Assembly (NCBI GenBank): GCA_020634625.1
Contig: JACKBJ010000011.1
Span: 1-64,000, forward strand
DNA: 64,000 nucleotides
Direction of reading: 5' to 3'
From: Caldilineae bacterium
GTDB lineage: Bacteria > Chloroflexota > Anaerolineae > Epilineales > Epilineaceae
This document shows positions 7,865 to 16,500 of the stretch, one piece after another. The position numbers and the translations under genes were made by a program. The notes under the pieces are model-generated. The model was not told the DNA's origin and did not search any database. It was given only the letters and a program-made list of their open reading frames with translations. The first letter of the stretch is position 1. Each line of letters starts with the position of its first letter.

Positions 7865-10800
7865 ATGGACCGTCGAGCCCAAGCCCATGCCCGCTGCCGC
7901 GCGATCCCTTGCCCTGTGACCGATGGCACCACGCCCCGGCCGCTTTGCCTGGCCCTGGTCATCGGCCTGCTCGCCTTCGGGCTGGCCGGCGCTCGCCCGG
8001 CGCAGGCCGGTCCGGCGCGACAGGCGCCGACGGCGGAGCGCCTGAGCTATGCGCTGGTCGGCAGCTTCGAGGATGCGCCCTGGCGGCTCCGGCCGGGTCA
8101 CTTCGGCCGCATCGGCGACATCAGCTCGGTACCCGGCGGCGACAGCTACGTGCTCGACCCCGGCCATGCCGCACTCCACCGGCTGGCGCCGGACGGCAGC
8201 CCGCTCGGTGTGCTCCAGGACCCGCGTTTCGCCAACGGCCGGATCGACGTCGGCTCGGACGGCCGGATCCTGCACCTGCGCTGGCAGCGGGATGGCGACC
8301 AGGTGCGCACCATCATCGATCGGCTGGCGCCGGACGGCAGCCTCGTCGATCGCTTCGACCTGAGCCCGCCCGAGACCTTCGACTACGGCGACGTCGCGGT
8401 GGCCGACGACGGTCGGATCTACCTGTCGCGGGTGGCGGTCGCGCAATACGCGGCCTGCGCGGTGGTCGGTCCCGGGGCCAACCCGGCCATCTACCTGGCC
8501 TCCGGCGTCGACGTCTTCGACGCGGCCGGGCGCTGGCTGGAGACCTTCGGCGAGGCCGAGCTGGCCTTGGCGTCGCGCCTGGACCTCCGGCCCAACGGCG
8601 AGGTCTACGTGATCAACCACCTGGCGCCGACCGGCAACTGCAGCGACGGCCCGCCCACGCCCAGTCCGACCGCGACGCCGAGGCCGTCGCTGGCGGCCGC
8701 CGGCCCGCGCGCAGCGGACCAGGACTCCGCTGACCCGCCTCGGCCGGCAGCTGCCGCCGGCAGCGCACGGCCGAGCCCGTCGACGCTCGACCCGGCGCCG
8801 ATCGGTCCGGCCCCGCGCCTGCTGGGCGCCTCGGTCGCGCCCGGCTCGGCCGCGCGCACCGGCCTGGTGCGCTTCACGTCGGCCCAGCGCATCGCCCGGG
8901 TGACGGCGCTTCGGGGCTACGAGGTCGCGGCCGGCGCGGCGGGCGTCTTCGTGAGCATCCCGTCGGCCGACGATCCGCCCGGCAGCGCGCGGGATCTGCT
9001 TCAGATTCGGGACGACGGCAGCCTGGGCGCCCGGCTCGACGCCGGCGGCGCCATCGCCGGCATGGACCTCGGGGTCGGCGGCCGCCTGCGGGCCACGGTG
9101 GCGGCCTGCGAACACCAGGGCGTCATGGACCTGGACCTCGATCGGGGCTTGAGCGAGTCGCTGCGCCGCTTCAGCGGCGTCGACGACGCGCCGGTCCTGC
9201 GCGGTCCGGTCTACCCGCTGCGCCTGGCTGCCGGCGACGGGCTGGCGGTGCTCGAGGGCACGAACAGCGCCGAAGGGCAGCGGAGCAACCCCTACGTCAC
9301 CGAGCGGACGGCTCAGGCGCTGCAGCGCTGGCCGCTCTGGGCGGACGGGGCCCCGGAGCCGATCAGCCAGATGGGTGCCTGCATGCGCCAGGACAACCAG
9401 GTCGAGAGCGATTACTGGTACCCCGTGCTCGACCTGGCCGCCGATCGCGAAGCGGTCTATACCGTTCAGCCCGCTCGCCTCGAACGCCGTTCGGACGACC
9501 ATCTGCCCGACAAAGTCTGGGACTACGCCGGCCGCCGCGACGCCGCGGGCCGCGTGGCCCATCTGAGCGCGGTCGCGGCCTCGGGCGGCAGCCTGGCGCT
9601 GCTCAACCTGGGCATGGGCGAGGTCGACCTCTGGGAGTTCGACGGCCGGGATGCCTACACCTGGCGCTACGACGCCCCGGGTCAGCGCAACGGCCTGCCG
9701 GTCGACCTGGCCGTCAGCCCGTCCGACGGACGGCGACCCGGCCGGGTGTTCCTGGCCGACGCCGGGCGCAACCGGGTCCGGGTCCACGATCCGCGGCAGC
9801 CGGGCTCGGATGTCGAATGGCCCCTGCACGATGGCCCCCTGGCCAGCGACACCGGCCCGGAGGGCGATCTGTACCTGCTCGGCCGTGGGGGCTGGGGCCT
9901 GCGCTACGCGCCGGACGGGCAGCTCCGGGCCTGGTGGCGCATGCCGGACCTGGGCGTGGAGCCGCGCGACATCGCCGTCGACGGCGCGGGCCGGGTCTAC
10001 GTCAGCTGGGTCGATCTGGGCCAGCAGAAGACGGCGACCGATATCTCGCGCCCGATTCGGGATGCCGGCATCTGGGTCTTCGAGGCGACGCGCCTGCCGG
10101 TGGCGCCCGACAAGGCGCCGCTGATCGGCAGCTGCCTGGTCGCGCCGGACAAGCGGGCCGCGCCCCGGCGGCTGCCGCTCGGCGACAGGGTCGAGGTGAC
10201 CCTGGCGGTGGATGGCGGCTGCCCGGGCCGGACCGAGCCGGTGCAGGTGGTGGTGGTCTTCGACAGCTCCTTCTCGATGACCTATCGCCATTCGCTCGAA
10301 CGCGGCCAGGCCGCCATCCTGGCCCTGCTCCAGTCCTTGGATGCCGAGCACGCCGAGGTGGCCCTGGTCAGCTTCGGCGACGGCGCGGCCCTGCGTGCGC
10401 CCCTGAGCGGCGCCTTCACCGACCTGGTGGGTCCGCTGCTGGACCTGCGCGCCGACGGCGATACGCGCATGGCGGCCGGCATCGACATCGCCCAGACCGA
10501 GCTGACCGGCCCGCGGGCGCGCGACGGATACCGCAAGGTCCTGCTGCTGGTCACCGACGGCGTGCCGAAGGACGCGCCGATGGCGGCCGCCGACGCCGCC
10601 CGTGCGGCCGGCATCGACACCTTCGGGCTGGTCCTGCCCTATGCCGACTTCACGCCCGACCACGAGGGTTTCCTGCAGCAGCTGGTCGGCGGGCCGGAGC
10701 ACTACCTGCTCGACCCCGAGCCGGACGAGCTGGAGGCCTTCAGCCGTGGCCTGACCCGCTATGCGCCCGAGCCGGGCCTCTTCGACGCGATCCGGATCGA

Positions 10801-11692
10801 GGACCAGATCCCCGACAACATGCGCTATGTCGAAGGCTCGGCCCGACCGGCCGCCGACTGGGACCCGGTCGGCCGGATCCTGAGCTGGCGTCTGGCCGCC
10901 GTCTCCGCCGCGGCGCCCCCGCGTCTGAGCTACCACCTCGAGCCCCTGGCGACGGGGGTCTGGCCCACCAACGTCGAGGCCAGCGCCGGCTTCACCGACG
11001 CCCTGGGCCGGCCCGGCCGGCTCGTCTTCCCGGTGCCCGAGGTGGAGGTCTTCCTGCCGCCGACCCCGACGCCGGCGCCGCTTCGACTCTACCTGCCCAT
11101 CCTCGGCAAGAACGCCTGCCGGCCCACGACCCGTCCGCAGGACGTGGTGCTGGTCCTCGACACCTCCTCCAGCATGCGCGAGCCGGCCGCCGGCGGCGGC
11201 AGCAAGCTGGATGCCGTGCGCCGCGCCGCCGGCGGCTTCGTCGGGACGCTCGACCTCGACCTGCACCGGGTCGGCCTGATCGGCTTCAATGCCCGCGCGC
11301 GACGGCTGATGGGGCTGAGCCACGATCGCAACGCGCTGGAATCGGCGCTGGGGGCGCTCGAGATCGCCGAGGGAACCCGCATCGACCGCGGCCTGGTGGA
11401 GGCGCACCGGCTGCTGCTCACCGAGCGGCGCGGCGGCGCCCGACCGGTGGTCATCCTGCTCAGCGACGGCCGGCAGGCCGGCGGCACCGAGGCCGAGCTG
11501 CAGCCCCGCGCCGAGGAGCTGAAGGCCCTGGGCGCGCGCATCTTCGTGGTCGGCCTCGGGAGCGAGGTCGACGGCGACCGGCTGGCGGCCATCGCCAGCA
11601 GCCCGGCCAACTACTTTCCCTCGCCGGACGCGTCGAGCCTCGGCGTGATCTACAGCCAGATCGCGCTGGACATCGGCTGCCGCTGGCCCTGA
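7865..11692 (+). CDS. Large secreted protein with NHL-like propeller and two vWA domains
   Basis: 1275 residues with an N-terminal signal sequence (hydrophobic stretch about 28-42, then AQA). Residues 60-760 contain repeated propeller-like blades resembling NHL or quinoprotein repeats, interrupted by a Pro/Thr/Ser-rich linker near 270. A first von Willebrand A domain has the metal-binding DSSFS at D800. A DUF11-like segment follows. The tag LYLPILGK is at 1075-1082, and a second vWA domain with DTSSS at D1099 ends the protein. AGGAGG (7852-7857) fits ATG 7865. A strong hairpin follows. The likely role is extracellular adhesion or protein binding; the ligand is unknown. Confidence 0.8.
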   Translation: MDRRAQAHARCRAIPCPVTDGTTPRPLCLALVIGLLAFGLAGARPAQAGPARQAPTAERLSYALVGSFEDAPWRLRPGHFGRIGDISSVPGGDSYVLDPGHAALHRLAPDGSPLGVLQDPRFANGRIDVGSDGRILHLRWQRDGDQVRTIIDRLAPDGSLVDRFDLSPPETFDYGDVAVADDGRIYLSRVAVAQYAACAVVGPGANPAIYLASGVDVFDAAGRWLETFGEAELALASRLDLRPNGEVYVINHLAPTGNCSDGPPTPSPTATPRPSLAAAGPRAADQDSADPPRPAAAAGSARPSPSTLDPAPIGPAPRLLGASVAPGSAARTGLVRFTSAQRIARVTALRGYEVAAGAAGVFVSIPSADDPPGSARDLLQIRDDGSLGARLDAGGAIAGMDLGVGGRLRATVAACEHQGVMDLDLDRGLSESLRRFSGVDDAPVLRGPVYPLRLAAGDGLAVLEGTNSAEGQRSNPYVTERTAQALQRWPLWADGAPEPISQMGACMRQDNQVESDYWYPVLDLAADREAVYTVQPARLERRSDDHLPDKVWDYAGRRDAAGRVAHLSAVAASGGSLALLNLGMGEVDLWEFDGRDAYTWRYDAPGQRNGLPVDLAVSPSDGRRPGRVFLADAGRNRVRVHDPRQPGSDVEWPLHDGPLASDTGPEGDLYLLGRGGWGLRYAPDGQLRAWWRMPDLGVEPRDIAVDGAGRVYVSWVDLGQQKTATDISRPIRDAGIWVFEATRLPVAPDKAPLIGSCLVAPDKRAAPRRLPLGDRVEVTLAVDGGCPGRTEPVQVVVVFDSSFSMTYRHSLERGQAAILALLQSLDAEHAEVALVSFGDGAALRAPLSGAFTDLVGPLLDLRADGDTRMAAGIDIAQTELTGPRARDGYRKVLLLVTDGVPKDAPMAAADAARAAGIDTFGLVLPYADFTPDHEGFLQQLVGGPEHYLLDPEPDELEAFSRGLTRYAPEPGLFDAIRIEDQIPDNMRYVEGSARPAADWDPVGRILSWRLAAVSAAAPPRLSYHLEPLATGVWPTNVEASAGFTDALGRPGRLVFPVPEVEVFLPPTPTPAPLRLYLPILGKNACRPTTRPQDVVLVLDTSSSMREPAAGGGSKLDAVRRAAGGFVGTLDLDLHRVGLIGFNARARRLMGLSHDRNALESALGALEIAEGTRIDRGLVEAHRLLLTERRGGARPVVILLSDGRQAGGTEAELQPRAEELKALGARIFVVGLGSEVDGDRLAAIASSPANYFPSPDASSLGVIYSQIALDIGCRWP

Positions 11693-11701
11693 GTCGCGGC
11701 C

Positions 11702-11729
11702 GGGGCGCGGCCAACCCTGGCCGCGCCCC
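11702..11729 (+). terminator. Hairpin terminator after the double-vWA gene
   Basis: A perfect 12-base-pair G-C-rich stem (11702-11713 with 11718-11729) with loop ACCC, ten bases after the stop codon. There is no T-tract. It separates the vWA gene from the sigma-factor operon. Confidence 0.65.
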
Positions 11730-11757
11730 CCGGCCTGTGCTAGTGTGTCGAGCCACC

Positions 11758-12459
11758 ATGGCCGACGCGATCGATCCCGTCCTCCTCCTCGATGCCTGTC
11801 GCCAGGGCCAGCCCGCGGCCCGGCGTGCCGCCTCCGGCCAGCTGGGCGGCTTCCTGTTGCGCGTGGCCGCCGAGCGCCTGCGCAGCAAGCCGGATCTGGC
11901 CGAGCAGGCCGAGGATTGTGCCCAGGAGGCCCTGGTGGCGATCTGGCGCAAGCTGGAGGCCGGTGGCGGGCCCGATCGGCCCGAGCGCTTCCTGAGCTGG
12001 AGCGCGGCGGTGGTGGTGCACAAGGTCTATGACCTGTTGCGCCGCCAAGGCTATGGCCGACCCGCGGCCGCGTCGCTCGCGGTCGATCCGATTCCCGAGC
12101 GGGTGCGGCGTGTGCCCCGCGCCGCCCAGCTCAGCCTCGAGGCCCTGGGCGCGGACTCGGCCGACTCGGGCCCGCGCCGCCGCCTGCCCGACCCCAGCGC
12201 CCTCGATCCCGAGGCCGAGGCCGGCGAGCGCGAGGCCTTTGCCGCCTTGCTGGTCGGCGTGCGGGAGCACGCGCGCCTCAGCGAGGACTCCAAGCGGGTG
12301 CTGGGCGAGGGCTTCCTCGACGAGCGTGACGACGACGAGCTGGCGCGGAGCCTGGGCACCAGCCGGGCCAACGTGCACGTGATCCGCTCCCGCAACCTGG
12401 CCAAGCTGCGCGGTGATACGGCTTGGATGGCGCGGCTGAGGCGCTTCTACGAGGGCTGA
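11758..12459 (+). CDS. RNA polymerase sigma factor, ECF-like
   Basis: 233 residues. The N-terminal half resembles sigma region 2, with acidic and aromatic residues in QAEDCAQEALVAIWRKL and a second helix around SWSAAVVVHKVYDLLRRQ. The C-terminal half has a helix-turn-helix like sigma region 4, with ELARSLGTSRANVHVIRSRNL as the recognition part. The linker between them is longer than in most ECF factors. No clear Shine-Dalgarno sequence precedes the ATG. A TAGTGT -10-like box with an upstream TG lies at 11741-11746, suggesting a very short leader. It heads a unit with a zinc-finger protein, a CHAT protein and a C25-like peptidase, so it probably controls that unit. Confidence 0.8.
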   Translation: MADAIDPVLLLDACRQGQPAARRAASGQLGGFLLRVAAERLRSKPDLAEQAEDCAQEALVAIWRKLEAGGGPDRPERFLSWSAAVVVHKVYDLLRRQGYGRPAAASLAVDPIPERVRRVPRAAQLSLEALGADSADSGPRRRLPDPSALDPEAEAGEREAFAALLVGVREHARLSEDSKRVLGEGFLDERDDDELARSLGTSRANVHVIRSRNLAKLRGDTAWMARLRRFYEG

Positions 12460-12633
12460 TCCGGCCTCGGGCCGGGCGGAGCTCGCCCGTCGACGGTGGC
12501 CGTCCTTGCAAGGATTCGGCCGCGGCTTGCGACCGAATGGACGATGGGGCTGGCTTCGCGATCGCGGTGCGCGATCCGGTGCGCCCCAGCGGTCGATCGA
12601 CCGCATCGGGTCGGGCGGAGAAGGGAAGGCGAC

Positions 12634-13548
12634 ATGCGATGTGAAGATGCCATGCGCAAGGCGGACCGCTCACACCTGGCGAGCTGCCCGAGCTGTCTGG
12701 CGCGGCTGGACCAACTGGCGCGGGCGGCGCTCTCGGGTCGCGACGGCGAGATCAGCTGTGCCGAGTGCCGGGGACGGCTGCCCTTGCTTCGCGGGCTCGC
12801 CGAGGCCGGGCCCGCCGACGCTGGCGACCCGGGCGCCGCGCGCTCCGCGGACGCCGCCGCCCATGCCGATCGGGTCGACGAGGCGCCTGCCCGGGCCCGC
12901 TTCGGCCCGGCCTGGCAGGCCGAGACCCTGACGCATCTCGTGCGCTGCCCCGACTGCGCCGACGAGCTCGAGGCCCTTTCGGCGGTGCTGGCGCTCTGGG
13001 AGGCGGGCCGCTTGCCGGCGTTCGAAGCCATGCCGGCCTTCGACCTGTCCTTCCTCGAGCCGGTCGTCGCGCCGCTCTGGCGCCCGCGGGAGGCCTCGGC
13101 GACCGCCGGCGACATCGTTCGGCGCCTGCTGGCCGACCTCGTCGTCAGCCTGGGCGAGGGCGGGGCCCGCTTTACCTCGCTGCCGGCCGGACTCGCGGCG
13201 CGGCCGCTGGCGCTCGACGCGCTGCGCGACGCGGCCGGACCCGAGGGCGAGAGCATCCAGCTGCCCGACCCGGCGGCCGACATGAGCATCCATCTCGTCG
13301 TCGGCCCGCTGGCCGGCGCGCGGGCCGTCATCGCGGTGACCCTACGCCGGCATGCCAGCGGCCAGCCCCTCGCCGGCGCGCGGGTGGTGCTCTACGGCCC
13401 GGACGGCGAGCTCCTGGCCAGCGCCGTGACCGCCGAGGACGGCAGCCTGCAGTTCCGCGATCTCGGTGCCGGGCCCTACCTGATCGAGATCCGCCGGCCG
13501 GAGGGCCGCTGGCAGCTGCCCCTGCGCATCGCCGAGCGCGCGGCGTGA
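12634..13548 (+). CDS. Zinc-finger (zf-HC2-like) protein with transthyretin-like C-terminus, putative anti-sigma factor
   Basis: 304 residues with no membrane segment. Two H-x3-C-x2-C motifs (HLASCPSC near residue 14 and HLVRCPDC near 105) match the zinc anti-sigma pattern, and another CxxC (SCAEC) lies between them. The C-terminal ~85 residues resemble a transthyretin or carboxypeptidase-regulatory beta domain (GQPLAGARVVLYGPDG, then DGSLQFRDLGAGPYLIEI). The ATG has AAGGGAAGG upstream. The stop overlaps the GTG start of the CHAT gene (GTGA), so the two are translationally coupled. I infer that it restrains the adjacent sigma factor. The beta domain may sense or bind the CHAT protein, but nothing in the sequence proves this. 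Confidence 0.7.
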   Translation: MRCEDAMRKADRSHLASCPSCLARLDQLARAALSGRDGEISCAECRGRLPLLRGLAEAGPADAGDPGAARSADAAAHADRVDEAPARARFGPAWQAETLTHLVRCPDCADELEALSAVLALWEAGRLPAFEAMPAFDLSFLEPVVAPLWRPREASATAGDIVRRLLADLVVSLGEGGARFTSLPAGLAARPLALDALRDAAGPEGESIQLPDPAADMSIHLVVGPLAGARAVIAVTLRRHASGQPLAGARVVLYGPDGELLASAVTAEDGSLQFRDLGAGPYLIEIRRPEGRWQLPLRIAERAA

Positions 13549-16500
13549 GGCTCACGATCCTGGGCGAGTCGGACGGCTTCCGCTTCCTCTGGGAGACGGA
13601 CGAAGCCGGCGCGCCCTCGCGCGCCCGGTCGGCCCTGCTCCAGACGGCGCGGATCCACGTCGATGCCGAGCTGGCCGCCGAGATCGCCGACTCGGTCGAT
13701 CAGGCGGCGGCGGCGCTCGACCGCCTCGGCCAGGCCTCGGCGTCCGCGCCGGATCGCGTCGACCCGCTGCGCCGGGCCGGCGCCCTGATCCACGGCCGGC
13801 TGTTCCCGCCGGCACTCCGCCTGACGCTCGAGCACCGGCCGATCGGCGCCGCGCTCCAGCTGGTCCTGGACGCGCCGGCCGCGTCCATCCCCTGGGAGCT
13901 GGCCCGAGACGGGGGCCAGAGCCTGGCCGAGCGGCTGGCCATCGGCCGCCGCCGGCTCTCGGAGGCCCCGACGCGCCAGACCGACCCCATGCTCTCGCCA
14001 CGGCCGAGGGCCCTGCTGATCGGGAACCCGAACGGCGATCTGCCGGCGGCCACGGCCGAGGTCGAGGCGCTGATGGAGCGCTTCGACGCCGCCGGTGACG
14101 GCCCCCGCTGCGAGCTGCTCTGCGGCGCGCAGGCCAGTCGCTTGCGCATGCTCGAGGCCCTGGCCGGCGCGGACCACGCCATCCTGCACTTCGCCGGCCA
14201 TGCCCGGCCCGGCGCCCTGCGGCTGAGCGACGGCTGGCTGGGCGCCGAGGAGATTCGCGAGGCCCTGTCCGGCCGGCCGCTGGTCTTCCTGAACGCCTGC
14301 CGCTCGGGTCGCGCCGATGCGGTCGCGCCGGCGGGCGGGGACCTGGTGACCGCCTTCCTCGAAGGCGGCGCCTCGGCCCTCGTCGCCACGCTCTGGCCGG
14401 TCTACGACCGGCTTGCCGGCGACCTGGCGCTGCGCTTCTACCAGGGGCTCCTGGCGCACGAAGGCCTGGGCGAGGCCTTGCGCCAGGCGCGGCTCGAGCT
14501 CGTGGCCAGGGCGCCGGGCGAGGCGGCCTGGGCGGCGCCGCTGCTTCACGGCGACCCGACGGCGCTGCCCCTGCCGGCCGGCCCGACCCGCCACATGGGC
14601 AGCGCCCTGGCCCTGCGCTGGACCCGGACCGCTGCGGCCGACGCCGAGGCGAGCGAAGGCGAGCTGCCGCGGCGGATCGCGGACCGGGTCGCCGCCCGCG
14701 GTGGTCGCGTCGCCCGGCTGGGACCCGACCGGCTCCTGGCGGTGTTCGGCGTGCCCCAGGCCCTGGAAGACGACGCGGCTCGGGCGCTGGAGACCGCGCT
14801 GGCGCTGCGGACGGAGGCGGATCTGCGGATGGGCCTGGCCAGCGGCCGGATCGAGCTGGACCCGCGCGGCATCGGCCTGCACGCGCTGCCGATCTACGCC
14901 GGTCCGGCGCTCGACACGGCCGAGGCCCTGGCCGAAGCGGCGCGACCCGGCCAGGCGCTGGTCGATCCCGACTGCGCCCGCCTGGCCGGCCGAGCGTTCA
15001 CGCTTCGAGCCCCCGAAGGCGAGCCCGCCGCTGCCGCCTCCCGGGCGCCGACGCCCGCGCTCGGCGACGCCGCCGGGCACGGTGCCCTGGAGCTGCTCGG
15101 TCGAGCGGCCGCGATGCGCCCGATGGCGCCCTCGCGTTGCGTGGGCCGCGATGCCGAGCTGGCCTGGCTCGGCCAGGCCCTGGCGGCGGCGCGCCAGGGC
15201 CGCGGCGCGGTGCTCGGCATCGCCGGCGAGGCGGGCATCGGCAAGTCACACCTGCTGCGCGCCTTCCGGGCCGGCTGCGATCCGGGGACGCTGCGCTGGA
15301 TCGAGCTGGGCGCGCGTGTCGGCGAGGCTCCGTTCGCCGCGGTGACCGAGCTGCTGAACGCGATCGAGATCGGGCTGGACGAGGAGCCCGGCGCCGACGA
15401 TCCGCCGGGGTGGGCCGCGGAGCGCGAGCCGCGGCTGCGAGCGCTGCTGTCGATGCTGGCCGGCCAGTCGGGCGGCGCCGAGCTGGAGATGCAGGCGGAG
15501 GACCGCGGCCGCCTGCTGCATTGGCTGCGGGGGAGGCTGGCCCTGCTGGCGCGCTCGCAGCCCCTGGTCCTCGCCATCGACAACGCCGAGCGCCTGGACC
15601 CGGCCAGCCTCGAGCTCTTCGAGCGCCTGGCTTCGGGCATCGAGCGCGCGGCGGTCGTCCTGATCCTGGCGCACCGACCGGCCTGGACGAACCCCTTCGT
15701 CGGCCTGCCGGCCTATCGGTCCCTTGCGCTGACCCCGCTCGATGCGCCGGCCAGCCGGGCGCTGGCCGAGGCGGCGCTGGACGGCGTCCTCGGCCAGAGC
15801 CCGGCGCTGGACGCCCTGCTGGAGCGGATCGGCGGCAACCCGTTCTTCATCGAGGAGAGCCTGCGCGCCTGGCGGGAGACCGGACTGCTGGCCCGTCAGG
15901 CGGAGGCCTGGACCTTGACCCGCGGCCCGGGTGACGCGGATCTGCCGGCCACGATCCAGCGCACCATCCTGGCGCGATGCGACCGCCTGCCGGCCGGGGC
16001 GCGGCAGGCCCTCGACGCGGCGGCCGTGCTGGCGGAGCCCTTTCGCCCCGAGCTCCTGGCGCGGATGCTGGGCGGCGCGTCGGTCGAGCCCTTGCTCGAG
16101 CGCCTCGAGGCGGCGGGCTTTCTCGAGCTGCGTTGGGCCAGCGGCGAACAGGGCCTGCGGCACGCCCTGGTCGGCGAGACGGTCGGCGCCGCGTTGCCCC
16201 CCGAGCGGCGCCGCGCGCTGCATCGGCGCGCCGCCCTGGCGCTGACCGAGTCGGATGCCCTGGCCAGCGATCCGGCCGCCGCCCTCGAGCGCCGGGCGCG
16301 GCATGCCCTCTGCGCGGTTCTCGAGGGGGGGCAGATCGTGGCCGGACCGGTCGACCTGGCCGAGATCGACGGGCTGTCGGGCCCGGCCCCGCTGTCGCTG
16401 GCGCCGACCGCCGAGGCCGAGGATCTGCGCCGCGCCTTGCGCGCCCTCGTCGACGCCGGCCGACTGGCCTTGGGCCGCCATGCCGCACGCCCGGCCTTGG

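Noticed and set aside
7616..11407. A 1263-residue minus-strand frame opposite the double-vWA gene
   Set aside because: Same composition bias and no motifs; the plus strand has a signal peptide, vWA metal sites and a good ribosome site.
12496..12633. A longer N-terminus for the zinc-finger protein
   Set aside because: The added sequence is Arg-rich without similarity and lacks a ribosome site; ATG 12634 has one.
14590..15060. An active adenylate/guanylate cyclase
   Set aside because: The first metal-binding Asp motif is absent.
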